Below, piece after piece: positions 53,021 through 61,141 of a stretch of DNA of 64,000 nt (its first letter is position 1; each line of letters begins with the position of its first letter). The stretch lies in contig CAVSMH010000006.1 of assembly GCA_963728965.1 (NCBI GenBank), positions 2,046,001-2,110,000 of the forward strand, in the 5' to 3' direction. This stretch comes from DASQZT01 sp963728965 (GTDB taxonomy: Bacteria; Acidobacteriota; Terriglobia; Bryobacterales; Bryobacteraceae). The position numbers and the translations under genes were made by a program. The notes beneath the pieces were generated by a model that searched no databases, was not told the DNA's origin, and saw only the letters and a program-made list of their open reading frames with translations.

Positions 53021-54253
53021 TTATTGTGCGGAAGCCTGCAACACCGTGACCTTCGGGCGTACCTGCTGCCCGGCCTGCAAACCGGAGCGCCCGCTCAGCA
53101 CCACCAGGTCGCCTTCGTTCAGTCCGGACCGGACCTCGACGTTCTGCGAAGTCTCCAGGCCGAGGGCGATCTTCCGCTGTTCGACGCGGCCATTCGGGGT
53201 GACCACCATCACCCGGCCGGACTTTTCATCGTCCCGGTCCACCGCCATGATCGGAATCGCGAGCGCGCCGTTTCTCCGGTTCAGCGTCAGGTTCACTTCC
53301 GCATACATTCCGGGAATCAGCACCAGCGTCGGATTGGGTACGTCCACTTCCGTGTCCATGGTGCGGGTGGTCAGCGACAGCGTGTCCGCAAACCGCGCCA
53401 CGCGGCCGGGAAAGCTGCGGTGCAAGGTCGGCACCCGAACCTCCACCTGCTGTCCGATGTGTACCGTGGGTACGGCCGATTCGGGCACGGGAAGAATCAG
53501 CCGGAGCAGGCTGTTCTGAGAGATGCGCACTAACGGCATGGCCTGGGTCTGCGAAGCCGTCCCAGCCTGAATCATGGAACCTTTATCGGCGTACCTCCTG
53601 GTGATGACGCCGTTGAATGGCGCCACCACGCGTGTATAGTCCATCAGGGTATGGACCTTCTGCACGTCCGCTTCGTTCACCAATACCTGTTCCTTGGCCA
53701 CCGCCAGCGCCGACCTGGCGGCGGACACCTGGGCCTCGGCCACCAGGTCCTTGCTGCGCGCATCATCGATTTCCTGCTGCGCCACGAGGCCCGGCTTCCT
53801 GGCCGATACCGCGGACAACCGCTTGAACGAGAGATCGGCGATTTGATGCGCCGCTTCCGCCCGTTGCAGTTCGTCCTGGGCACGCGCCACTTCCGCGTGG
53901 GTCCGCTCGACGGCCGCCCCTGCCCGGTTCAGATCGTCGGCCATTTCCGGGACCTCGAGCGTGGCCAGCGCCTGGTTCTGATTGACCCGGTCACCCACAT
54001 CCACATTGATTTCCTTCACGTAGCCGGCGACCTTGGCCATCACATCGACTTCCTGGAACGGCTTGAACTCGGCCGTCAGCATCAGGGTATGCGACAAGTC
54101 CTGTGTCCCGACCTTCGCCACGGCGACCGTGGAGAGATCGGAGACCGCGGCGGTACGGGCCTCGACCGCCTGGCCACGCACGCACGAGGAACCGGCCAAC
54201 GCTCCCGCTGCCACCATCAATGCCGCCAAGAAGGGAAGTGCGCGTTTCTGCAT
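53021..54253 (-). CDS. RND efflux periplasmic adaptor (HlyD/AcrA family) lipoprotein
   Basis: 410 residues from ATG 54253. The signal LPFLAALMVAAGALAGSSC ends in a lipobox-like ALAGSSC, so it may be lipid-anchored. The lipoyl-like half-motifs (VMAKVAGYVKEINVDVGDRV and APFNGVITRRYADKGSMI) flank a long alpha-hairpin (about 105-190, VERTHAEVARAQDELQRAE). A beta-barrel domain and membrane-proximal domain follow. It links the inner-membrane pump to the TolC channel encoded downstream. It begins 14 bp after the RraA-like gene. Confidence 0.93.
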   Translation of the reverse strand: MQKRALPFLAALMVAAGALAGSSCVRGQAVEARTAAVSDLSTVAVAKVGTQDLSHTLMLTAEFKPFQEVDVMAKVAGYVKEINVDVGDRVNQNQALATLEVPEMADDLNRAGAAVERTHAEVARAQDELQRAEAAHQIADLSFKRLSAVSARKPGLVAQQEIDDARSKDLVAEAQVSAARSALAVAKEQVLVNEADVQKVHTLMDYTRVVAPFNGVITRRYADKGSMIQAGTASQTQAMPLVRISQNSLLRLILPVPESAVPTVHIGQQVEVRVPTLHRSFPGRVARFADTLSLTTRTMDTEVDVPNPTLVLIPGMYAEVNLTLNRRNGALAIPIMAVDRDDEKSGRVMVVTPNGRVEQRKIALGLETSQNVEVRSGLNEGDLVVLSGRSGLQAGQQVRPKVTVLQASAQ

Positions 54254-54267
54254 GAGCTGTCTTTTTC

Positions 54268-54960
54268 CTATCTGTTGCTTCGGATCGCTTCCAGTAGCTT
54301 CTCTTCCGAGAATTCGCTCGACCGGCACAGGTCGATGATCTTCCGCTCTTTGCGGCGAATTTCGGCCGCCACGCGGGGCAGGTCGGCGGCGATTTCAGCC
54401 GGAATGGAGACCACGCCGTGCACGTCGGCGTAGAGCAGGTCTCCCTGGCGAATCTCGAGCCCGCAGATCTCGACCAGGTTGCCGTAATCCACGATGTGGG
54501 TATAGGCGTGCGACACCGCCGCGGTTCGGGCGAACATCGGAAAGTGCATTCTCCGCACGCCGGTGAGGTCGCGCACCGCGCCGTTGGTTATCACGCCCTC
54601 GCAACCGAACGCTTTGAGAATTGCCGCATGAACCTCGCCCACCGTCGACCCCGCACTGTACTCTGCCTCGAGATCTTCGAATACAGCCACGCGCGGCCTC
54701 GGTACGGTTTTTATCCGGCCCCACCAGTCCGTCCGGTCGAAGTAGGACGTTCCCACCATGGGAGGATCGGACGACCGGATCTTGAACGTGGCTGCAAATC
54801 CCAGCAACCCCTCGCAGTCTTCGGTCAGGCACCGTAGCCCGGGCCGGGTGAAGCCCTCATTGCGCAATCGCACGCCAAAAGTCTCGATGGCATTGGCGAT
54901 CGTGCAGGTATCGAACGCGCGTATCGATTCGATCCATTCCTGCGGAGCGGAAGTAGGCAT
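54268..54960 (-). CDS. RraA-like family protein (demethylmenaquinone methyltransferase/aldolase fold)
   Basis: 230 residues from ATG 54960 (PTSAPQEWIESIRAFDTCT). The upstream open frame lacks coding character. Family motifs: ANAIETFG near the start, GEVHAAILKAFGCEGVITNG, AVRDLTGVRRMHFPMFAR and LLYADVHGVVSIP. The DR pair in GAVRDL is the metal/substrate site in HMG/CHA aldolases; RraA in E. coli instead inhibits RNase E. It probably heads the RND operon (14-bp gap). The link to efflux is not explained by the known roles. Confidence 0.88.
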   Translation of the reverse strand: MPTSAPQEWIESIRAFDTCTIANAIETFGVRLRNEGFTRPGLRCLTEDCEGLLGFAATFKIRSSDPPMVGTSYFDRTDWWGRIKTVPRPRVAVFEDLEAEYSAGSTVGEVHAAILKAFGCEGVITNGAVRDLTGVRRMHFPMFARTAAVSHAYTHIVDYGNLVEICGLEIRQGDLLYADVHGVVSIPAEIAADLPRVAAEIRRKERKIIDLCRSSEFSEEKLLEAIRSNR

Positions 54961-55309
54961 CAGTTTCAGGCGGTGCGACAGCGTGGCGCTCCCATGAGTG
55001 ATCTGCCTCAATCTTAGGCAGTGCCTCCGCCCCGGATCCATACCAGCAATGGGGTATTTTTGCAGCGCCGCCCCTGGTACGGAATCAATCCTTACCAGAA
55101 ACGTCCCGCAACGTGCCGCAGACACGGGCACGTCGCCGTGCCACTCATCCCGGCGTCCCCTCGCGTCGGCTCTCGCCACGAAACTCATCCGTATCGTGCA
55201 TCCGCAAACCGAACCCCCGGGAAATACTAGATGCACGGTATTTCCAGGCCGTCATGGCAGGGGTACTTTGAAGTAGCTGTCACCGTTGGGCTTGTTGGGG
55301 GGCCCTCTT
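54961..55309. other. Divergent intergenic region with a palindrome
   Basis: About 350 bp between the RraA-led operon (reverse) and the M48 protease gene (forward). No gene is convincing in it. It contains the 8-bp inverted repeat at 55220-55245 and presumably both promoters. Confidence 0.5.
55220..55245. promoter_or_regulatory. Inverted repeat GGAAATAC-N10-GTATTTCC
   Basis: Perfect 8-bp arms with a 10-base spacer, one helical turn apart centre to centre in an operator-like manner, 65 bp upstream of the M48 protease start. It could bind a dimeric regulator. Confidence 0.4.
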
Positions 55310-56311
55310 ATGATTACCGCCTGGCCAAGAGCCGCTGTCGCGCTGGGTCTGGTCCTGTTCGCGATTCCGTCCGCCGGTTTCGCCAGGGACAAAAAAGACA
55401 AAAAGAAAGACCCGGACGAGATCGGTAACCGGGATGTCGGAAAAGGGATGAACTTCTACTCCCTCGAGAAGGAGATTGCCCTCGGCAAGCAGATGGCGCA
55501 GGAGGTAGAGCGCCAGGCGAAGATCGTCGACGATCCGGTCATCGCCGAGTATGTGAACCGGGTCGGCCAGAACCTGGTGCGGAACTCCGATGCCAAAGTA
55601 CCGTTCACCATCAAGGTCGTCGAATCCGAAGAAGTCAATGCGTTTGCGCTGCCCGGCGGTTTCTTCTTCGTGAATACCGGCCTGCTGCTCAAAGCCGATA
55701 ACGAAGCGGAACTCGCCGGAGTCATGGCGCATGAGATCGCCCACGTAGCCGCACGCCACGGCACCCGGCAGGCGACCCGCGGAGAGTTGGTCAATTACGC
55801 CAGCCTCCCGCTGATCTTCATGGGAGGATGGACCGGCTATGCCCTATACCAGGGGGCCGGTGCGATCATTCCTCTCGGCTTCCTGCGGTTCTCCCGGGCC
55901 TTCGAGTCCGAAGCCGACATGCTCGGCCTCCAATATATGTACAAGGCCGGCTACGACCCCACGGCATTCGTCGATTTCTTCGAGAAGATCGAGTCGCTCG
56001 AGAAACGAAAGCCGGGAACCCTGGCGAAGGTGTTCTCCACCCATCCCATGACCGATGACCGGATCCGCACGGTGCAGCAGAACATCGGCGAGAATCTCAA
56101 GTCCCGTCCCGAATATGTGCTGAACACATCCGAGTTCATGGACGTCAAAGCACGCCTCCAGATGATCGAGAACCGCCGTCGTCCCGAGCACAAAGAGGAC
56201 GGCCGCCCCACCTTGCGCCGCGCCAACGGTGGAACGGTCGAGACCGATGCCGACGGGAAACCGGCCAAGCCCGATACCGACGAGCGTCCCACCCTAAAGC
56301 GCCGCGACTGA
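55310..56311 (+). CDS. Periplasmic M48-family zinc metalloprotease
   Basis: 333 residues from ATG 55310. Signal peptide AAVALGLVLFAIPSAGFA, then a Lys-rich stretch. The zinc motif HEIAH is at 141-145, followed by ARHG, and the third ligand Glu is in FESEADMLG (about 205). Resembles BepA/YfgC-type M48 proteases that survey outer-membrane protein assembly. The C-terminal tail after HPMTDDRI is hydrophilic and Thr/Asp/Lys-rich, with two similar RPTLRR/RPTLKR segments. It is convergent with the Gly/Tyr-rich protein gene. Confidence 0.93.
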   Translation: MITAWPRAAVALGLVLFAIPSAGFARDKKDKKKDPDEIGNRDVGKGMNFYSLEKEIALGKQMAQEVERQAKIVDDPVIAEYVNRVGQNLVRNSDAKVPFTIKVVESEEVNAFALPGGFFFVNTGLLLKADNEAELAGVMAHEIAHVAARHGTRQATRGELVNYASLPLIFMGGWTGYALYQGAGAIIPLGFLRFSRAFESEADMLGLQYMYKAGYDPTAFVDFFEKIESLEKRKPGTLAKVFSTHPMTDDRIRTVQQNIGENLKSRPEYVLNTSEFMDVKARLQMIENRRRPEHKEDGRPTLRRANGGTVETDADGKPAKPDTDERPTLKRRD

Positions 56312-56357
56312 CCATGGCGCGATTCTGCTGCCGCCGTGTGCCGTGACGTAGACGGCC

Positions 56358-56837
56358 TCAATATTCCCAGGGCAGCAGCTCGCAGCGCGGATCCGCGTGC
56401 CAATAGCCCCACTGATCGTAGAACCCGCACGCGTAAGGATCGTACGAATAACCGGGCGCGTAGCTGTAGCCGTAGGAATACGGATCATAGGGCGCTCCAT
56501 AATAACCGTAGGAATCGTGCCGCCGATAGCGATCGTCCCGGTCCCTGTCGCGGGCGCCATGCCGTGCGAATTCGCGGCCGCCGTAATAGCGGTTTGAGCC
56601 GCCACGATAGCGGTTCGAGAAAGACCGCCCGGCGAACCCCCGGTTGCCGGAGAAGCTTCTGCCGCTTCTGCCCTGCCAGGCCCCGCCGCCGCGCGAAAAA
56701 CTGCGGCCGGCAAAACCATGGCCGCGCGAGACGCCGTGACCCTCGCCTCGCCCGCGGGCCATCACCTCCGCCGGACCGGCCATCAGCAACGCGGCCGCCA
56801 TTACCGCCGCCAGGAAAATCGATTTCGCCATACTCAC
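56358..56837 (-). CDS. Secreted Gly/Arg/Tyr-rich low-complexity protein
   Basis: 159 residues with a clear signal peptide (AKSIFLAAVMAAALLMAGPAE). The mature part is repetitive: GRSFSRGGGAWQGRSGRSFS, then Tyr/Gly/Asp-rich SYGYYGAPYDPYSYGYSY. The last 30 residues contain two Cys (DPYACGFYDQWGYW ... PRCELLPWEY) that could form a disulfide. The start may be the ATG at 56831. No known fold; possibly an envelope or extracellular polymer component. It ends 46 bp from the convergent M48 protease gene. Confidence 0.72.
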   Translation of the reverse strand: MSMAKSIFLAAVMAAALLMAGPAEVMARGRGEGHGVSRGHGFAGRSFSRGGGAWQGRSGRSFSGNRGFAGRSFSNRYRGGSNRYYGGREFARHGARDRDRDDRYRRHDSYGYYGAPYDPYSYGYSYAPGYSYDPYACGFYDQWGYWHADPRCELLPWEY

Positions 56838-56977
56838 ACCCCCCTGATAATTTGGATGCGGCGGATTCCCCCGGGGTTAACCAGGATCCTTCCCTGGCGC
56901 GCGTACGTATGTTAAATCACCTTCGACGCGGTTGCATCGGAAAGTGATGTAGAAGATAATCGTGCCCGGTAGTCTCG

Positions 56978-58513
56978 ATGAGAAAACTCTGCGCGCGGCT
57001 TTCGTCGATTGCCTTGGTTGTGCCGTTCTCGGTGATCGCCGCGAGCCCCGCTCCCGATTCATGGATTCCCGCGCGCTGGCAGGGCGGGCCCCTGGAACTG
57101 TACCAGCGCGCGCGGGCGAAGACCCTGCCGGCCGGGAGCGCGGCTCACGACGCCATTGCGAACTGGTACGACGCCAGCACCCTCGGACTGCTCGAAGGAT
57201 CGCCGGTCAATTGTCTGCTGGTTACCTGGAGTGCCGGCGCCGATGCCGGGCTCGAATTCCGCCAGCAGCAGCTCGTCAAAGCCTACACGGCCCAGGCGCA
57301 TCAGCGTGGCTTCGCTGTCGTCGGGCTGGTGTATTCCGGCGCCGACCCGGCGGTCTTTTTGCCGGCGGCGTCGGACGCGCGCCTCGATGGCATCGCCCTC
57401 GAAGGTGAGTTTGCTCACGGCGTGGCCGACCGCGTGGTCGAAGCCCTAGCCGCGGCACGCCCGTCCGGGGTTGTGATATCCATCGCAAAAACCGCCGCTG
57501 CTGTGCCGTCCAAAAGCAGGAGCGTGTGGGCCATCGAGGGCGTGTCGCCCAGCGCCCGCAACCTGGCCGACATGGGGATCCGCGGTGCACCCTCGAGCGA
57601 GCCGTGGATTCAATCCAACATCTGGCTGGTCCGGTTCCTGCGCCACCTGCCCGCGCGGCGCCCGGTGTGGGTGAGCTATCAACCGGATGGCGGCTCGGCG
57701 TCCGACTATGCCCGATTCGTGGCCGATGCGTCGGTGGCGGGCGGCCGCTGGATCGTGGCGCTCGATGACGCGCTGCGGACCGGATTGCGTACCCGTGATC
57801 GGGAGGCCCTGGCAGTCTGGCAGCGCATCGGCTCCTGCCTGCGGTTCGCCGAAGAGCACGCGGACTGGCGAACCTTCGACCCCTACGGAGCGCTCGCCAT
57901 CATCCACGACCCGGCGGCGCCGGACCCCGAGATGGCGGAGGAGTACCTGAAACTGGTGGCGCGCCGCCAGGTGCCGTACCGTTTGATCGCGCGCCCGGAA
58001 CTCCGCACGGAATCCCTGTCCGGGTTTCGTGCAGTGCTGGCCACGGCGCTCGCGCCGCCCAGCGATGCCGAAAGAAAAGCCCTGACGTCGTTTGCCGAAG
58101 GTGGCGGGCTGGTGGTGGCCGGCCCCTCGTGGGGTAATCCTCCCAAGGACGAGCCCTTCCAGGAGGTGGCCATAGGCAAGGGCCGAGTGGCCGTCTACCG
58201 GGACCCCGATCCCGAATCGGTCGCCCGGGACATGAAGGAGCTGTCGCTCGCCGAAACCGGCATGATCGCCTTCAATGTCCCCTCGGTGATCACTTATGCC
58301 AGCACCGGCGGCAAGCGCCTGCTGGTCCAGTTACTCAACTATTCCAACTCTCCGGCGACGGCGATTACGCTTCGCGTCACCGGCAGGTTCCAGCAGGCGC
58401 GCTTGTTCACACCGGATGGCGCGCCCGCGGACCTGGCCCTGAGTGGATCGGATGGCCGAACCGATGTGACGATCCCGCAGCTTGTGTTGTGGGGCGGGTT
58501 GCTCCTGGAATAA
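56978..58513 (+). CDS. Secreted glycosidase-like protein of unknown activity
   Basis: 511 residues with a signal peptide (LSSIALVVPFSVIAAS). Residues about 60-290 look like an alpha/beta barrel (NCLLVTWSAGADAGLEF, RLDGIALEGEFAHG, RPVWVSYQPDGG). Residues about 290-410 resemble a GATase-like trimerisation segment (EGGGLVVAGPSWGN). The tail is a beta-sandwich (LLVQLLNYSNSPATAITL) like the end of the protein at 29761. Catalytic residues cannot be assigned. It is 25 bp upstream of a DUF362 gene and then a Gfo/Idh gene, suggesting a carbohydrate-related cluster. Confidence 0.72.
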   Translation: MRKLCARLSSIALVVPFSVIAASPAPDSWIPARWQGGPLELYQRARAKTLPAGSAAHDAIANWYDASTLGLLEGSPVNCLLVTWSAGADAGLEFRQQQLVKAYTAQAHQRGFAVVGLVYSGADPAVFLPAASDARLDGIALEGEFAHGVADRVVEALAAARPSGVVISIAKTAAAVPSKSRSVWAIEGVSPSARNLADMGIRGAPSSEPWIQSNIWLVRFLRHLPARRPVWVSYQPDGGSASDYARFVADASVAGGRWIVALDDALRTGLRTRDREALAVWQRIGSCLRFAEEHADWRTFDPYGALAIIHDPAAPDPEMAEEYLKLVARRQVPYRLIARPELRTESLSGFRAVLATALAPPSDAERKALTSFAEGGGLVVAGPSWGNPPKDEPFQEVAIGKGRVAVYRDPDPESVARDMKELSLAETGMIAFNVPSVITYASTGGKRLLVQLLNYSNSPATAITLRVTGRFQQARLFTPDGAPADLALSGSDGRTDVTIPQLVLWGGLLLE

Positions 58514-58538
58514 CGGGCACGCAGAAGGAGAATGCTCA

Positions 58539-59753
58539 ATGAAACACCTCAACGACAGTCTTACCAGGCGGACCTGGTTGGCCGCGGCGGCAGGCGCCGT
58601 TACTGCGGCGCGCGCCCCGGGGGCCCCGCAGGCCGCCCCGGCGCGGACGCCCCCGGCAGCGCCGGTCGCGATCGCCAGGGTTCGTGGTTATGACGAAGAT
58701 CTCGTCGCCTGCTTCCGCACCATGTTCGACCAGATCGGCGGCATCGGCAGCCAGGTGAACGGCAAGACCGTCGGCATCAAAGTGAACCTCACCGGGAGCA
58801 ACCGCTTCGAAGGCTACACTCCCGGCGACACGCACTGGGTGCATCCCAACGTGGTCGGCGCCGTCACCGCCGTGCTCGGCCAACTCGGCGCCAAACGCGT
58901 CCGCATCCTGGAGAGCGCCGGCGGGCGGAGACCCGATTACAAGCTTGAGGACAAACTGCTGGCCGGCGGATGGGACGTGAATGTTCTCAAGAACGCCGCC
59001 CCACTCGTGGAATTCGAAGACACCAACGGGTTGGGCTACGGCAAGCAGTACTCCACGTTCAAGGTGAAGAACAAGCCGTTGATCTTCCCGGCCTTCCAGC
59101 TCAACCATTCTTACGAAGATTGCGATTTCTTCGTCAGCCTGGGAAAGGCCAAGGGACATGAGGAGATGGGCATAACCATGTCCATCAAGAACATGTTCGG
59201 CGTGACGCCCACCGCTTTGTACGGCGGGCGGGAGCGGATCTTTCACTACGGCCAGGTGCAGGCTCCCGCCGGCGCGCCGGCGGAACTCGATCCGCAGTCC
59301 AACCGTTACGAGGGCTGGCGCCTGCCGCGCATCCTGGTGGATATCCTCGGCGCCCGCCCGGTCGATCTGGCGATCAACGACGCCGTCATCTCCACGGTGG
59401 GCGGCGAGGGTCCATGGGTGCTCGGTGCCAAGCCCATCCGCCCCGGTTTTCTGGTCGCGGGTCGGAACCCGGTAAACACCGACACCGTCACCATGGCCAC
59501 CATGGGTTACAATCCGCGCGCCGGGCGGCACGAAGCCCCGTACCGGCTCTACAAAGGCCCCGGCAATCATCCCAAGGACCAACTCCTGCCGCCGGATGAG
59601 ACCTTCCAGTATGCCGACAACATGATGCTGCTGGGCGAAGCCGCGGGCATTGGTTCGGCGGATCTGAACAAGATCGACGTGCGCGGAGCGACCATCCGGG
59701 ACGCGATGTTCGACTACGAGGCCTTCTGGAAAAACCAGATGCCGAAAGCCTGA
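58539..59753 (+). CDS. DUF362 domain protein with Tat-like signal (paralogue)
   Basis: 404 residues from ATG 58539, with AGAAGGAG 8 bp upstream. The leader LTRRTWLAAAAGAVTAARAP is twin-arginine-like. DUF362 features: GKTVGIKVNLTGSNRF, RVRILESAGGRRPDY, FFVSLGKAKGHEEMGITMSIKNMFG and DLAINDAVIS. Longer than the paralogue at 25709, with an Ala/Pro-rich linker after the signal. Function is unknown, possibly redox. It lies between the 511-residue secreted protein (25-bp gap) and the Gfo/Idh gene (49-bp gap), probably one operon. Confidence 0.88.
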   Translation: MKHLNDSLTRRTWLAAAAGAVTAARAPGAPQAAPARTPPAAPVAIARVRGYDEDLVACFRTMFDQIGGIGSQVNGKTVGIKVNLTGSNRFEGYTPGDTHWVHPNVVGAVTAVLGQLGAKRVRILESAGGRRPDYKLEDKLLAGGWDVNVLKNAAPLVEFEDTNGLGYGKQYSTFKVKNKPLIFPAFQLNHSYEDCDFFVSLGKAKGHEEMGITMSIKNMFGVTPTALYGGRERIFHYGQVQAPAGAPAELDPQSNRYEGWRLPRILVDILGARPVDLAINDAVISTVGGEGPWVLGAKPIRPGFLVAGRNPVNTDTVTMATMGYNPRAGRHEAPYRLYKGPGNHPKDQLLPPDETFQYADNMMLLGEAAGIGSADLNKIDVRGATIRDAMFDYEAFWKNQMPKA

Positions 59754-59802
59754 GCGCCGCATCGCGCCCGCACTCCGCGGAGCCGTGCGATAGAATGCCA
59801 CC

Positions 59803-61131
59803 ATGCAACGCCGCAGTTTCCTCAAAGCGTCGGGCCTGGGTGTGACCGCGTTGTCGGCATCCCGGGTCATGGGAGCGAATGACCGGCTGAACCTGGGACT
59901 GATCGGCTGCGGAGGCCGCGGCCGGGGCGTCGCGCGCACCATGCGCGATGCGTCGCCGAATGTAGCGTATGTCGCGGTGGCCGACGTCTACAACACCAAC
60001 GCCGACAACGCGCGGCAATGGGCGGGCGCGGATGCGAAGTCGTTCCAGGATTTTCGCAAACTGCTCGAACTGAAAGAAGTGGATGCCGTGCACATCGCCA
60101 CGCCCGACCACTGGCATGCCACCGCCATGGTGCTGGCCTGTCAGGCGGGCAAAGATGTGTACGTGGAAAAACCCACCTCGCTCACCGTGCGCGAAGGGCG
60201 CGTCATGGTCGAGGCCGCGCGCAAATACAACCGCATCGTACAGGTGGGCACCCAGCACCGGTCCGCGCCGCACTTCAGGAAAATTGCCGAAATGATCCAG
60301 CGCGGCGATATCGGCCCGGTGAAATTCGTGCGCGTCTGGAACTATACCAACCAGTGGCCCAATGGCATCGGCAGGAAACCCAACCAGGATCCCCCCGCCG
60401 GCCTCGACTGGGACATGTACCTGGGCCCCTCGCCCAAGGTGCCCTTCAACCCGCAGCGGTTTCTGGGCACCTTCCGCTACTTCTGGGATTATTCGGGCGG
60501 CTACATCACCGATTTCGGCAATCACCGGCTCGACACCATGCAGGAGATCATGGGCGTGACGGCGCCGCGCACGATTTCGGCCGTCGGCGGCCGGTACCTG
60601 TTGGATGACGGCCGCGAGACTCCCGACCTCCTCACCGTGACTTACGAATACGACGGGTTCATCGCCACCTACGAAGGCTCGAACCTCAACGGGTACGGAA
60701 TGGGCGGACGTACGCCCGGCCACCGCTACTACAACTCCCGCGGAGAGTGGGACCAGCCCAACGGCATCGCCTTCTACGGCACGAAGGCGACCATCTTCGC
60801 CGAGCGCATCGGATGGGAGATCTACCCCGAGCCCGAGACGCCCGCGCGCAAGTTGCCCGAAGGGGTGAAGCGCTTTTGGGAAAACGTGGAGGAACCGACC
60901 CGGGTTCACACCGTCAATTTTGTCGAGAGCGTGCGCGCGCGCAAGCCGCCCAATGCGGATATCGAAATCGGCCATCGCAGCACGACCGTAGCCCTGCTTG
61001 GCAATATCGCGATGAAGACCGGACGCAAGCTGCACTGGGACGCCAAGAAAGAGGAGTTCACCGGCGACCGCGACGCCTCCCTGATGTTGACCCGTACCCT
61101 GCGCAAGCCCTGGGACTGGATCAAACTCTAG
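59803..61131 (+). CDS. Tat-exported Gfo/Idh/MocA-family oxidoreductase
   Basis: 442 residues. The N-terminus QRRSFLKASGLGVTALSAS is a twin-arginine signal. The Rossmann turn LGLIGCGGRGRGVA is at about 33-46, the catalytic region VYVEKPTSLTVREG at about 125, and the C-terminal substrate domain includes GGYITDFGNHRLDTMQEIM. This is an NAD(P)-dependent dehydrogenase type, probably acting on sugars or cyclitols in the periplasm. A Tat signal on a nucleotide-binding enzyme implies that it carries its cofactor across folded. It follows the DUF362 gene and is convergent with the ADOP permease gene. Confidence 0.92.
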   Translation: MQRRSFLKASGLGVTALSASRVMGANDRLNLGLIGCGGRGRGVARTMRDASPNVAYVAVADVYNTNADNARQWAGADAKSFQDFRKLLELKEVDAVHIATPDHWHATAMVLACQAGKDVYVEKPTSLTVREGRVMVEAARKYNRIVQVGTQHRSAPHFRKIAEMIQRGDIGPVKFVRVWNYTNQWPNGIGRKPNQDPPAGLDWDMYLGPSPKVPFNPQRFLGTFRYFWDYSGGYITDFGNHRLDTMQEIMGVTAPRTISAVGGRYLLDDGRETPDLLTVTYEYDGFIATYEGSNLNGYGMGGRTPGHRYYNSRGEWDQPNGIAFYGTKATIFAERIGWEIYPEPETPARKLPEGVKRFWENVEEPTRVHTVNFVESVRARKPPNADIEIGHRSTTVALLGNIAMKTGRKLHWDAKKEEFTGDRDASLMLTRTLRKPWDWIKL

Positions 61132-61141
61132 CGCCTGTCGG

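Noticed and set aside
54961..55236. Upstream extension of the RraA-like frame
   Set aside because: Cys/Arg-rich, no homology, and it crosses the divergent promoter region with the palindrome; the family starts at 54960.
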